From: Bifidobacterium apri
GTDB taxonomy: Bacteria; Actinomycetota; Actinomycetes; Actinomycetales; Bifidobacteriaceae
Assembly: GCF_009299485.1 (NCBI RefSeq)
Contig: NZ_WBSO01000012.1
Coordinates: 1-64,000 of the forward strand
DNA: 64,000 bases
Direction: 5' to 3'
The notes below the pieces were generated by a model that saw nothing but the letters and a program-made list of their open reading frames with translations, did no database searches and was not told where the DNA came from. Of this stretch, positions 17,388 through 27,300 are shown one piece after another. Every line of letters begins with the position of its first letter. The stretch's first letter is position 1. The position numbers were made by a program, and so were the translations under genes.

Positions 17388-18677
17388 ATGACAACAAGGG
17401 ACCAGCAGCATGCAACGCAGAATGCCGCCGGCGAAATCCCGTTCATTGACGCGATGGACGATGCCGCAGGCGCGGCTGCAGCCCGAGCCCTGTTCGAGCA
17501 GGCGTACGGCGAGACCCCGGCAGGCGTATGGGCGGCGCCCGGTCGCGTCAACCTCATCGGCGAACACACCGACTACAACGCCGGACTGTGCCTGCCGATC
17601 GCGCTGCCGCACCGCACGTACATCGCCTTGAAACCGCGTGAAGACACGCACGTTCGCGTGGTCTCCGACGTCAGCCCGGATAAGGTCGCGCAAGCCGACT
17701 TGGACGGTCTTGCCGCCGGCGGCGTCGAGGGATGGGCGGCCTACCCGGTCGGTGTCGCATGGGCATTGCGCGAAGCCGGATTCGGGAAGGTCAAAGGGTT
17801 CGACGCGGCGTTCGCATCATGCGTGCCGCTTGGCTCCGGATTGAGCTCCTCCGCCGCGATGACCTGCTCGACCGCCCTCGCCTTGGATGACGTCTACGGG
17901 CTCGGATTCGGCTCCAGCGATGCCGGGCGCATCACGCTCATTAACGCTGCCATCGCCGCGGAAAACGATATGGCCGGCGCCTCCACCGGCGGACTCGACC
18001 AGAACGCGTCCATGCGGTGCACGCCCGGGCACGCGTTGCTGTTGGACTGCCGACCGGGGTTGAGCGCGCTCGAAAACGTATCCCAACAGGTGTTCGACCT
18101 CGACAAGTACGGGCTCGAACTGCTGGTCGTGGACACGCAGGCGCCACATCAGCTCAACGACGGGCAATACGCCCAGCGCCGTGCCACATGCGAACAGGCG
18201 GCAGTGCAGCTTGGAGTGGACAATCTGCGGGTGGTCGCCGACCAGGTCAATACGTCCGACGACCCGGAAGCCGCGCTTGCGGATGTGCTCGGCAAGCTTG
18301 ATGACGAAGTCGCTCGCCGTCGCGTCCGCCACGTCATCACCGAAATCGGCCGGGTCGGCCAGTTCGTCGATGCGTTCGCAGCCGGGGATATCAAGCGTGC
18401 CGGTGAACTGTTCAACGCATCCCATGACTCGCTGCGCGACGACTACGAAGTCACCGTGCCGGAACTCGATGCCGCCGTGGACACCGCGCGCGCCAACGGC
18501 GCATACGGCGCCCGGATGACCGGCGGCGGGTTCGGCGGTTCGATCATCGCGCTGGTGGACAAAGGCCGCAGCCGTGAAGTCGCGCAGAAGATCGCCGACG
18601 CGTTCGCAGCCCGCGGATTCCATGAGCCGAGGGCGCTCGCCGCAGTCGCGTCCGCCTCGGCGCATCGCGTCGACTGA
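17388..18677 (+). CDS. galK: Galactokinase
   Basis: 429 residues, ATG 17388 with GGAAAGGAA upstream. GHMP kinase that phosphorylates galactose at C1. The galactokinase signature GRVNLIGEHTDYN (about 49-61) binds the sugar. PLGSGLSSSAAM (about 145-156) is the ATP-binding loop. TGGGFGGSIIAL (about 380) is the third GHMP motif. An acidic catalytic residue is expected in GGLDQNAS, where the Asp is present. Works with GalT in the same block to feed galactose (from milk or mucin sugars in this lineage) into glucose-1-phosphate. Its codon use matches galT. Confidence 0.96.
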   Translation: MTTRDQQHATQNAAGEIPFIDAMDDAAGAAAARALFEQAYGETPAGVWAAPGRVNLIGEHTDYNAGLCLPIALPHRTYIALKPREDTHVRVVSDVSPDKVAQADLDGLAAGGVEGWAAYPVGVAWALREAGFGKVKGFDAAFASCVPLGSGLSSSAAMTCSTALALDDVYGLGFGSSDAGRITLINAAIAAENDMAGASTGGLDQNASMRCTPGHALLLDCRPGLSALENVSQQVFDLDKYGLELLVVDTQAPHQLNDGQYAQRRATCEQAAVQLGVDNLRVVADQVNTSDDPEAALADVLGKLDDEVARRRVRHVITEIGRVGQFVDAFAAGDIKRAGELFNASHDSLRDDYEVTVPELDAAVDTARANGAYGARMTGGGFGGSIIALVDKGRSREVAQKIADAFAARGFHEPRALAAVASASAHRVD

Positions 18678-19036
18678 TCGCGCTGCAGACAATCACATCA
18701 GCCCAGAACATCCCCTGAACACCCCTGGACGCAACAGCGGCCAACGGCGGGAACGCCAAAAAGACATCGCATGCGCCATATGAAAGCCGGAATCATCCGG
18801 TATCGGCGACTGTCTTGTATGTGGTGACGTTCCGGTCCCAGGCCGCTGTTGCGTATCAGGGCACCCGCCACCGTCATCGAGCCCGTGACGCGTGGCGGAA
18901 CCGTCGGCGGCAAACGCCGGAGCCTGCCGTCGCATACGAATCGCCCCGAAACGGACATTGCAGGCGCGATGACGTGTGTATTCCCTATACTTGAATCCAT
19001 CTGGATACCATCGCACCGATTTTCCAAGGGAGATCC
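18678..19036. other. Intergenic gap galK to ACT gene, with a -10 box
   Basis: 359 bp with no convincing gene. A TATACT -10-like hexamer lies at 18986-18991, about 45 bp before the ACT-domain gene, and AAGGGAGA precedes its ATG. No -35 at normal distance and no clear terminator for galK were seen. Confidence 0.45.
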
Positions 19037-19309
19037 ATGAACAAGGCAATCATCACCGTCGTAGGCCAGGACACCGTCGGCATCATCGCCCGCGTCTGCA
19101 CGTACCTTTCCGGTCACCATGTCAACGTCCTCGACATTTCGCAGACCATCATCGACGGGTTCTTCAATATGATGATGATCGTCGATTACAGCAACGCCGA
19201 CAACGAATTCGGCACCATGGTCAACGATCTCGACAAGCTCGGTGAAGAAATCGGCGTGCGCATCCGCTGCCAGCGCGAAGAGATCTTCACCAAGATGCAT
19301 CGCGTCTGA
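19037..19309 (+). CDS. ACT domain protein (UPF0237 family)
   Basis: 90 residues, a single ACT domain: [20 protein letters not shown] is the ligand-binding first strand and helix, followed by [23 protein letters not shown] domains bind small ligands, often amino acids, and usually act as dimers. It sits 67 bp upstream of a UPF0210 gene; this pair is conserved across many bacteria (as in YdaT/YjbB-type pairs), so it probably regulates its partner. Ligand unknown. Confidence 0.9.
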   Translation: MNKAIITVVGQDTVGIIARVCTYLSGHHVNVLDISQTIIDGFFNMMMIVDYSNADNEFGTMVNDLDKLGEEIGVRIRCQREEIFTKMHRV

Positions 19310-19376
19310 GTCCAGCAACCACGCGGTACGCCGCGCAACAACGCAACCGAACGAATCGAAAAGGACAGACACGACC

Positions 19377-20741
19377 ATGCTGAATATCATGGAGGTCCAC
19401 GAGACCAACAAGATGATCGAGCAAGAGAAGCTCGACGTGCGCACCATCACCATGGGCATCAGCCTGCTTGACTGCGCGGCCGACACCGTGGACGAGGTGT
19501 GTGACAACATCTACCGTAAAATCACCACGTACGCCAAGGACCTGGTCTCCACAGGCGAAGCCATCGAACGCGATTACGGCATTCCGATCGTCAACAAGCG
19601 CATCACCGTTACCCCGATCTCACTGGTCGGCGCGAGCGCGTGCAAAAGCTCCGAAGACTTTGTGCGCATCGCCCACGCGCTGGACAAAGCCGCGAAAACC
19701 GTCGGCGTTGACCTGATCGGCGGTTACTCCGCACTCGTCTCCAAATCTATGACCCCCGCCGAGGAAATGCTGATCCGCTCCCTGCCGCAGGCATTGAGCG
19801 AAACCGACATCGTCTGCTCGTCGGTGAATGTCGGATCCACCAAAACCGGCATTGATATGAACGCGGTCTACCTGCTCGGCCACATCGTCAAGGATGTCGC
19901 CTACGCCACCCGCGACACCGACAGTGACGGCTGCACCAAACTTGTGGTGTTCTGCAACGCGCCGGATGACAACCCCTTCATGGCAGGCGGCTTCCATGGC
20001 GTGACCGAAGGCGACGCGGTGATCAATGTCGGTGTTTCCGGCCCCGGTGTAGTGTCCCGCGCGCTTGACGAAGCCAAAGGCAAGGACTTTGAATTCCTGT
20101 GCGAGACCATCAAGCGCACCGCGTTCAAGATCACGCGTGTCGGCCAGCTGGTCGCACAGGAAGCGTCGCGCCGGCTCGGCATCCCGTTCGGCATTATCGA
20201 TTTGTCGCTCGCCCCGACCGCCGCGGCCGGCGATTCCGTCGGCGAAGTACTGGAGAAGTGCGGTCTCGAACAGGTCGGAGCTCCAGGCACGACGGCGGCG
20301 CTCGCGATGCTCAACGACCAGGTCAAGAAGGGCGGCATCATGGCGTCCTCGTATGTTGGCGGCCTGTCCGGCGCGTTCATCCCGGTTTCCGAAGACAAGA
20401 ACATGATTGACGCCGCGGCATCCGGTTGCCTGCGCATCGAGAAGCTTGAAGCGATGACCTGCGTGTGCTCGGTCGGTCTCGATATGATTGCGATTCCGGG
20501 TGACACCACGCCGTCGACCATCTCCGGCCTGATCGCCGATGAGGCGGCCATTGGTATGGTCAACCAGAAGACGACAGCTGTGCGTGTGATTCCGGTGATT
20601 GGCAAGGGCGTCGGCGAATCGGCTGAATTCGGCGGCCTGATGGGCTACGCGCCGATTATGCCGGTCAATACGGCGAGCTGCGAAGCTTTCGTATCGCGCG
20701 GCGGCAGAATTCCCGCCCCGATTCACAGCTTCAAGAACTGA
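19377..20741 (+). CDS. UPF0210 (PFL-like) family protein
   Basis: 454 residues from ATG 19377 (GAAAAGGACAG upstream), the family's usual length. UPF0210 proteins have an overall fold related to pyruvate formate-lyase/anaerobic ribonucleotide reductase barrels but no established reaction. Family motifs here include [41 protein letters not shown] and [15 protein letters not shown]. No C-terminal glycyl-radical loop is visible, so PFL activity is not implied. Probably co-transcribed with the upstream ACT protein and ends at a strong hairpin. Confidence 0.9.
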   Translation: MLNIMEVHETNKMIEQEKLDVRTITMGISLLDCAADTVDEVCDNIYRKITTYAKDLVSTGEAIERDYGIPIVNKRITVTPISLVGASACKSSEDFVRIAHALDKAAKTVGVDLIGGYSALVSKSMTPAEEMLIRSLPQALSETDIVCSSVNVGSTKTGIDMNAVYLLGHIVKDVAYATRDTDSDGCTKLVVFCNAPDDNPFMAGGFHGVTEGDAVINVGVSGPGVVSRALDEAKGKDFEFLCETIKRTAFKITRVGQLVAQEASRRLGIPFGIIDLSLAPTAAAGDSVGEVLEKCGLEQVGAPGTTAALAMLNDQVKKGGIMASSYVGGLSGAFIPVSEDKNMIDAAASGCLRIEKLEAMTCVCSVGLDMIAIPGDTTPSTISGLIADEAAIGMVNQKTTAVRVIPVIGKGVGESAEFGGLMGYAPIMPVNTASCEAFVSRGGRIPAPIHSFKN

Positions 20742-20799
20742 GCTGGAACGGATTCCACCCCGGCGATCATTTCGCCCGGCGATATCTGGTGTGTCCGCA

Positions 20800-20839
20800 A
20801 CGGGCCGCGCCACCGGTTTCATTCCGGTGCGCGGCCCGT
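20800..20839 (+). terminator. Hairpin after the UPF0210 gene
   Basis: ACGGGCCGCGC...CCGG pairs with CCGGTGCGCGGCCCGT around a TTTCATT loop, with one bulged C. There is no long T-run after it, so its efficiency as an intrinsic terminator is uncertain. Confidence 0.65.
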
Positions 20840-20879
20840 CCGCTATTCCGGTCGGTTGATAGCTGGTTGTCGGTAGTTG

Positions 20880-21129
20880 GTAACCGGTTGCGCTGGGCGG
20901 TTCGTTGGTGAACCCGGTTGGTGACAATCCACAAACTGGTTGCGTTGGGTGGTTCGTTGGCGTAACTGGTTTGTGAGAGTGCACGATCTGGTTGCGTTGG
21001 GTGGTTCGTTGGCGAACTCGGTTGGTGACAATCCACAATCTGGTTACGCTGAGCGGTTCGTTAGCGAACCCAGTTGGTGGGAGTGCACAATCTGGCTACG
21101 CGTAGGCTCTGCTTGGTGTAGCTAGTTGG
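20880..21129. repeat. 52-bp-period array of the 42-bp hairpin element (five units)
   Basis: The GG(T/C)T(G/A)CG core recurs at 20886, 20938, 20990, 21042 and 21094, exactly 52 bp apart. The best unit (20932-20973) starts CAAACTGGTTGCG and ends GTAACTGGTTTG. Outer units are degenerate (right arms often read ACTCGGTTGG). The 10-bp spacers read like TGACAATCCA or TGAGAGTGCA. Confidence 0.9.
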
Positions 21130-21161
21130 TGGAGATGGTTTGGGCGCGGTGTCTCTTGACC

Positions 21162-21219
21162 CTTCCTAACCTTCTGCCGACGCTGAGACACCACTCAGCG
21201 TCGGCAGAAGGTTAGGAAG
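21162..21219. repeat. Perfect 26-bp inverted repeat with 6-nt loop
   Basis: The left arm at 21162-21187 begins CTTCCTAACCTTCTGCCG. The right arm at 21194-21219 is its exact complement, and the loop is ACACCA. No gene lies within. It could fold into a 26-bp RNA stem or act as a binding site. It is not followed by a T-tract on the + strand. Confidence 0.9.
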
Positions 21220-21340
21220 CGACGGTTTTCGTTGCGCGCCTGCGGAACATGTTGCGTCGACGATGTGGTTGGCGGCCATCGCGGGCGGCACGCGAGAACT
21301 TTCATACACCGGTTTCTGACTAATCAACCCCCAGTTTTTT

Positions 21341-21559
21341 GTCGGCTTCGCCGGCTGTTTTTCTGCTTCGGGCCTCGATAATATCGGCCCTCAGCGGCGC
21401 TACGGAACAGCCCACCGGGCTGTTTCGCTTACGCGCCGGGCTTGTTTTTGTTTGTTGTGCGCTTCGCGCCGTTTTTTCTGCTTCGGCCCTCGATAGGATC
21501 GGGCCTCAGCGGCGCTATCAAACACCCCACTGGGGTGTTTGATTTACGCGCCGCCCTTG
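21341..21559. repeat. Two diverged 103-bp direct repeats with nested terminator hairpins
   Basis: Copies at 21341-21443 and 21457-21559 share the blocks TTTTTCTGCTTCGG and CCTCAGCGGCGCTA. Each holds a GGGCC/GGCCC stem around a CTCGATA-type sequence, and a second stem whose sequence differs but whose pairing is kept: ACAGCCC-ACC-GGGCTGT in copy one, CAAACACCCC-ACT-GGGGTGTTTG in copy two. T-rich runs (TTTTTT) lie between. The second copy overlaps the last codons of trmL on the minus strand and probably ends that transcript. Confidence 0.8.
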
Positions 21560-22218
21560 AAATTGAGTTGGCGCCAGGCTTCGTAGATGGCGATGGACGC
21601 GCAGTTGGTCAGATTCAGGCTGCGCAGGCTCGGACGCATCGGCAGCCGCACCTGCTCGGCGACATGCGGGCCGAACATAATATCCGTCGGATCGGGAATA
21701 TTACCCGGTTCAGGGCCGAACAGCAGAATATCGGTCGGACGGTATTCAACCTCCGTGTACAGCTTCGTCGCATGCGCAGTGAACGCGATAATCCTGGAAT
21801 CAGGCATCGATTCAACCAGATTGTCAAAATCCGGGTGCAACACGACATGCGCCATATCATGGTAATCCAAGCCGGCGCGACGCAACTTCGTATCATGCAG
21901 ATTGAACCCCAACGGCTCAACCAAATGCAGAATCGTCCCCGTCACCGCGCACAGGCGGATCGCCGACCCGGTATTGCCCGGAATACGCGGCGAGTAATAG
22001 CACAGGTGCGGCGTACTCGTCTCGGCTTTCGCCGCATCCTCCGCGCTCATCATCGCATCCGTCACATTGATCGGATTGCCATGCGCGTCGGTGACGAGCT
22101 CGTCCGGCCCATAATTCGACTTGCGATACCCGTACTCGAACATCGCCTCGACCTTCGCCTCCGGATTCGCCGACGAACCGGAATCCTGAGACTGCTGCGG
22201 AATGGCTTCATGTGTCAT
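21544..22218 (-). CDS. trmL: tRNA (cytidine/uridine-34-2'-O)-methyltransferase (SPOUT)
   Basis: 224 residues. SPOUT-fold RNA methyltransferase, TrmL-like. Motif 1 (SPRIPGNTGSAIRLC), motif 2 (LLFGPEPGNIP, the SAM-binding loop) and motif 3 (LNLTNCASIAIYEAWRQLNF, the knot) are all visible. E. coli TrmL is about 157 residues. The additional ~65 residues here are an N-terminal extension with a poorly conserved, Asp/Ala-rich stretch. It would modify the wobble nucleotide of tRNA-Leu species. Divergent from mutY, 79 bp apart. Confidence 0.85.
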   Translation of the reverse strand: MTHEAIPQQSQDSGSSANPEAKVEAMFEYGYRKSNYGPDELVTDAHGNPINVTDAMMSAEDAAKAETSTPHLCYYSPRIPGNTGSAIRLCAVTGTILHLVEPLGFNLHDTKLRRAGLDYHDMAHVVLHPDFDNLVESMPDSRIIAFTAHATKLYTEVEYRPTDILLFGPEPGNIPDPTDIMFGPHVAEQVRLPMRPSLRSLNLTNCASIAIYEAWRQLNFKGGA

Positions 22219-22278
22219 ACGCTCCAACCTAACCCGTTCAACCGACAGCTGCAGGCATATGTGCAAACCACAGCCGGA

Positions 22279-22287
22279 TGCTACAAT
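22279..22287 (+). promoter_or_regulatory. Extended -10 box of mutY
   Basis: TGC-TACAAT ends 10 bases before the mutY ATG at 22298, leaving at most a few untranslated bases. No ribosome-binding site is present between, which agrees with a leaderless or near-leaderless mRNA. Confidence 0.5.
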
Positions 22288-22297
22288 ACGGCACACG

Positions 22298-23428
22298 ATG
22301 AATACCAGCCGACCCGAGCTCCAGCACGTACCAGACGCTGCTTCCGACCATGACACCAACGAACACGCTTCGAGCCCCAATGCGCCGGCCGCCGGCAACG
22401 CCACCCGAATCCAGCACGACCTCGCCCTGTGGTGGCATACGAACGCCCGTGACCTGCCGTGGCGATTCGGCCGCACCACCCCGTGGGGCGTCCTCGTCAG
22501 CGAAGTGATGAGCCAGCAGACCCAAATGAACAGGGTCGTACCCTACTGGACCGCGTGGATGCGCCACTGGCCGGACCCGGAAGCACTTGCCGCGGCATCC
22601 ACGGCGGAGGTCATCACCGCATGGGGCCGCCTCGGCTACCCGCGTCGCGCTTTGCGTTTGCAGGAATGCGCCCGCGAAGTCGCCACGCGATACAGCAACC
22701 GGCTGCCTCGCAGTTACGACGAGCTAGTCGCGCTGCCCGGCATCGGCGATTACACGGCGAGCGCGGTCATGAGTTTCGCGTTCGGAGAGCGGATTGCCGT
22801 CATCGATACGAATATCCGGCGTGTCCTGTCGCGCCTGTTCGTCGGCGAGGAATCGTTGGGCGGGTCCACGACGGCGAAGGATCGGGATTTGGCGTCGCGC
22901 GTGCTCCCCGAAGATCAGGCCGCCAGCGTCACATGGAACGAGGCGGTGATGGAGCTCGGCGCACTGGTGTGCACGGCGAAATCCCCGGCTTGCCAGACGT
23001 GCCCGGTCGCGTCGGACTGCGCGTTTCTTGCAGCTGGCCGTCCCGGATTGGGGGAGCGACGTACTCGTCCCCGTCAGCGTTTCGCCGGCACGAACCGGCA
23101 GGTGCGTGGCATGGTGTTGGCCGCGTTGCGCGCGTTGCCGGCCGATGTTCCGATATTGCCGCGTGCGCAGGTGGCGGCATTGTGGCCCGACCAAGCGCAG
23201 CTTGACGCATGTGTCGCCTCGCTTGACGAGGACGGGCTGATTGAAATCATCGGTGATGAAGGGATCCGGCTGCCCTCAGGGCGCGCTCGGCAGGCCGTTG
23301 CCGGCGCGAACGCCGACGCATCCGGTACTCACGCTGATGTCAACGCTGCTGCCGATGCCGGCACACACACCGGTGCGGACATCGATGCGCACGCCCCAAC
23401 CTCACAACCCGATGCAACGAACGTGTGA
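22298..23428 (+). CDS. mutY: A/G-specific adenine glycosylase
   Basis: 376 residues. Removes A mispaired with 8-oxoG. Elements: WWHTNARDLPWRFG at the N-terminus, the catalytic Glu in SEVMSQQTQ, helix-hairpin-helix LPGIGDYTASAV with the downstream Asp in VIDTNIRRV, and the 4Fe-4S ligands CTAKSPACQTCPVASDC with C-x6-C-x2-C-x5-C spacing. The C-terminal ~110 residues are shorter and less conserved than the E. coli NUDIX-like 8-oxoG recognition domain and end in a Thr/Asp/Ala-rich tail. The short N-terminal extension (~35 residues) is disordered. Starts with almost no 5' leader. Confidence 0.93.
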   Translation: MNTSRPELQHVPDAASDHDTNEHASSPNAPAAGNATRIQHDLALWWHTNARDLPWRFGRTTPWGVLVSEVMSQQTQMNRVVPYWTAWMRHWPDPEALAAASTAEVITAWGRLGYPRRALRLQECAREVATRYSNRLPRSYDELVALPGIGDYTASAVMSFAFGERIAVIDTNIRRVLSRLFVGEESLGGSTTAKDRDLASRVLPEDQAASVTWNEAVMELGALVCTAKSPACQTCPVASDCAFLAAGRPGLGERRTRPRQRFAGTNRQVRGMVLAALRALPADVPILPRAQVAALWPDQAQLDACVASLDEDGLIEIIGDEGIRLPSGRARQAVAGANADASGTHADVNAAADAGTHTGADIDAHAPTSQPDATNV

Positions 23429-23461
23429 CACGACTGCACCGGCATGACTACACTGGGTCAT

Positions 23462-24124
23462 ATGTCATCGAGCAGTCAGCGCACTTCCAGCAGTCCGCGC
23501 AATCGCCGCCCGCGCCGCAAATTGTCCAAACGGCAGCGGCAGATCTACCGCAGGCGTCGCATTGTCGCGTTGATTGCGTTGATTGTCGTTCTTGCGTTGA
23601 TCGCGTTCTGCGTGTACAGCCTTGGCCGGGGAATGATGGCGATTGACGCGGCGATCCGCCATGACGACCAGATGGCGTTGTCGCGTTCGGCGGTTCCGAC
23701 ACCGCAGCAGCAGAGCAGCGTCAAGGATTGCACGGCTGCGGATATCGATTTGTCGCTGCAATCGGAATCCCAATCAGTTGCCGTCGGCGGATCGATGAAA
23801 TTCACAGCCACCATCAAGTATGTACTGAAAGGCAAGAGCAGCTGCCTGATCGATGGCGCGGATGATTCGCGCGTGCTGACCATCACATCGGGCGGCGATA
23901 CCGTCTGGCGCTCCGATGTATGCGATGTGGATTCACGCAAGATGCTGCTGGCGGCGGGGGATACCGACACGCAGACGATAACGTGGAATACGAATCGTAC
24001 CGGGAGCTCGTGCGCCGACGACTCGACGCTGCCGAAAGTGGAGGCGGGGACCTACACCGCGCAACTGTCGATGAAGGATCATCCGAAGATTGTGAGCAAC
24101 AAGGTGACGATCACCGTCGGATAG
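23462..24124 (+). CDS. Single-pass membrane protein with extracytoplasmic beta domain
   Basis: 220 residues from ATG 23462. A basic N-terminus (RRPRRKLSKRQRQIYRRRR) precedes one hydrophobic helix (~38-60) and then about 155 residues with paired Cys and a strand-rich composition (SVAVGGSMKFTATIKYVLKG; VEAGTYTAQLSMKDHPKI). The four Cys outside the membrane could form disulphides. Resembles actinobacterial DUF-type cell-envelope proteins with an Ig-like outer domain. No function assigned. A GTGACA -35 (23425-23430) and TACACT -10 (23449-23454) with 18-bp spacing would place the transcription start at or just before the ATG. Confidence 0.7.
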   Translation: MSSSSQRTSSSPRNRRPRRKLSKRQRQIYRRRRIVALIALIVVLALIAFCVYSLGRGMMAIDAAIRHDDQMALSRSAVPTPQQQSSVKDCTAADIDLSLQSESQSVAVGGSMKFTATIKYVLKGKSSCLIDGADDSRVLTITSGGDTVWRSDVCDVDSRKMLLAAGDTDTQTITWNTNRTGSSCADDSTLPKVEAGTYTAQLSMKDHPKIVSNKVTITVG

Positions 24125-24228
24125 GCGGTCGGGGCATATGCGATCGCTGCTTGTGGCTCCGGCCGAATCGTTTGCCAGCGGTACCAAGCGTGTCGCATTT
24201 GCGGCGCGCGCAATCATCGGCTAAACTA

Positions 24229-24257
24229 TTGACTTTGCGTAAAGTGTGTCATATTGC
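24229..24257 (+). promoter_or_regulatory. Candidate rpoB promoter
   Basis: TTGACT at 24229-24234 and TATTGC at 24252-24257, 17 bp apart, about 100 bp before the rpoB start. CATATT two bases earlier is an alternative -10. The leader is AAA/G-rich and carries AAGGA before the start codon. Confidence 0.45.
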
Positions 24258-24358
24258 GGGCATGCTGACAGTGAAGAAGCGCCCGCGAACAGCATATAGT
24301 GGCCGTCCGCCCGCGTTTCCGGGGAACAAACGACAAAGCGAGCGATAAGGAACGTCCA

Positions 24359-27300
24359 TTGGCTGCTGAACAAGCTACGACGAACACCACCAAAGTCATC
24401 GCACGTGCCGACGAGCATGACATCAAACTGCACAAGGCGTCGGATCGCGTGAATTTCGGCTCCATCCGTGAGCCCATCGATGTGCCCTACCTGCTGGGCG
24501 TGCAGACCGACAGCTTCGATTGGCTGATCGGCAACGAGCGTTGGAAGAAGCGCGTCGAGGAAGACGAACAGAACGGCACGAACACCGTCCCGCACGTCTC
24601 CGGCCTCGACGAAGTCTTCCAGGAGATCTCACCGATTGAGAACTTCGCCCAGACCATGAGCCTGACCTTCTCCGACCCCTACTTCGAGGAACCGCGTCAC
24701 ACGGTCCAGGAGTGCAAGGAGAAGGATTACACCTATTCTGCACCGCTGTATGTGAACGCCGAATTCGAAAACGGCGACACCGGCGAGATCAAGAGCCAGA
24801 CCGTCTTCATGGGCGATTTCCCGCTCCAGACCCCGCACGGCACCTTCATCATCGGCGGCACCGAGCGCGTCATCGTGTCGCAGCTCGTGCGCTCCCCGGG
24901 CGTGTATTTCGACCGCCAGCAGGACCGCACCTCCGACAAGGAAGTCTTCGGCGCGAAGATCATCCCGAGCCGCGGCGCATGGCTCGAGTTCGAAATCGAC
25001 AAGCGCGACGTCCTCGGCGTGCGCGTGGACCGCAAGCGTAAGCAGTCCGCAATCGTGTTCCTGATGGCCATCGGCATGACCAAGCAGGAAATCGCCGAAT
25101 CCTTCAAGGATTATCCGCTCGTGATCGATGCGCTGGCGAAGGAGACTTCGATCAACACGCAGGACGAGGCGCTGGTGGATCTGTACCGCAAGATTCGCCC
25201 TGCGGACACCCCGACCCCTGAAGCGGGCAAGAACCTGCTCGATTCCTTCTACTTCAACACCAAGCGCTACGATTTGGCGCGCGTCGGCCGCTACAAGATC
25301 AACCGCAAGCTGGGTCTCGAGCGCGACTACAACGACCGCAGCCTGAGCCGCGAAGACATCATCGCCACCATCAAGTATCTGGTGACCTTGCACTCCGGCG
25401 CCAAGACCTTCCCGGGCATGCGCGACGGCGAGCCGGTCGACCTGCGCGTGGACGTCGACGATATCGACCACTTCGGCAACCGTCGTATCCGCCAGGTCGG
25501 CGAGCTGATCCAGAACCAGCTGCGCACCGGCCTGAGCCGTATGGAGCGTGTCGTGCGCGAACGCATGACCACGCAGGACGCCGAGGCCATCACCCCGCAG
25601 TCGCTGATCAACATCCGCCCGGTCAACGCGACCATCAAGGAGTTCTTCGGCACATCCCAGCTGTCCCAGTTCATGGATCAGAACAACCCGCTGGCAGGCG
25701 TGACCAACAAGCGTCGTCTGTCCGCCCTCGGCCCCGGTGGCCTGTCGCGTGATCGCGCGTCCATGGAAGTGCGAGACGTGCACCCGTCCCACTTCGGTCG
25801 TATGTGCCCGATCGAATCCCCTGAAGGCCCGAACATCGGCCTGATCGGCTCGCTGGCAACCTTCGGCCGGATCAACCCCTTCGGCTTCATCGAGACCCCG
25901 TACCGCAAGGTCGTCAACGGCCACGTGACCGACGAGGTCGTCTACATGACCGCAGACCGCGAAGCCGAACACGTCATCGCGCAGGCCAACCAGGAGCTTG
26001 ACGAGAACGGCAACTTCGTGTCCAAGGAAGCCCTCGTGCGTGACGCGCAGGGCGAGGCGGAAGATGTCCCGGTCGAGATGGTCGACTACATGGATGTCTC
26101 CCCGCGTCAGATGGTGTCGGTCGGCGCCTCCCTGATCCCGTTCCTCGAGCACGATGAAGGCCACCGAGCGCTGATGGGTACCAACATGCAGCGTCAGGCG
26201 GTCCCGCTGGTCAAGTCCGAGCGCCCGCTTGTGGGCACCGGCTCTGAATGGCGTGCAGCCGTTGATTCCGGCGATGTGATTCTCGCCGAGAAGGACGGCG
26301 TGGTCACCTACGTGTCCGCCGACATCATCCGCACGATGAACGACGACGGCACGCAGTCCAGCTACAAGCTCGCCAAGTTCCAGCGTTCCAACCAGACGAC
26401 CTGCTACAACCAGGTCCCGCTCGTCAAGCATGGCGAGCGTGTGGAGAAGGGCACCGTCCTCGCTGACGGCCCGGCCACCGAAAAGGGCGATCTGGCGCTC
26501 GGAAAGAACCTGCTCATCGCGTTCATGCCTTGGAACGGCTACAACTACGAGGACGCTGTGATCATCTCCCAGCGTCTGGTTCGCGACGACACCCTGTCCT
26601 CGATCCACATCGAGGAATACGAGATCGACGCCCGCGAAACCAAGCTCGGCGCTGAGGAAATCACCCGCGACCTGCCGAATGTCGGCGAGGACGCGATCGC
26701 GAACCTCGACGAGCGAGGCATCATCCGCATCGGCGCCGAAGTCGAAGCCGGCGACATCCTCGTCGGCAAGGTCACGCCGAAGGGCGAAACCGAGCTGACT
26801 CCGGAAGAACGCCTGCTTCGCGCCATCTTCGGCGAGAAGAGCCGCGAAGTGCGTGACACGTCGCTGCGCGTGCCCCACGGCGAAACCGGCACGGTCATCG
26901 CGGTCAAGGAAATCACCCGCGAAGACGCCGAAGAAGACGGCGACGAACTGCCGAACGGTGTCAACCAGATGATTCGCGTGTACATCGCGCAGCACCGCAA
27001 GATCACGCAGGGCGACAAGCTGTCCGGCCGCCACGGCAACAAGGGCGTCATCTCCCGGATCCTTCCGGAAGAGGATATGCCGTTCATGGCTGACGGCACC
27101 CCGATCGACATCATGCTCAACCCGCTGGGCGTGCCGAGCCGAATGAACCTCGGCCAGGTGCTGGAGCTCCACCTCGGGTGGATCGCCCATGCCGGCTGGG
27201 ATATCAGCATCGACCCGGATGTCGAAGCCGCTTGGAAGAAGTACGTGCCGCAAGGTGCAGAGAAGGGCGCTCCGGGAACTCCGGTCGCGACCCCGGTCTT

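Noticed and set aside
19620..21038. Minus-strand frame over the UPF0210 gene and the repeat array, with repeated VTNRV/ERTTQRNQ-like peptides
   Set aside because: The N-terminus is translated 52-bp hairpin repeats and the rest is antisense to UPF0210. Similar peptides recur at every array, so they are a by-product of the DNA repeats.
24299..24358. ATG 24299 as rpoB start
   Set aside because: Adds 20 residues without conservation, while TTG 24359 has a well-placed AAGGA.
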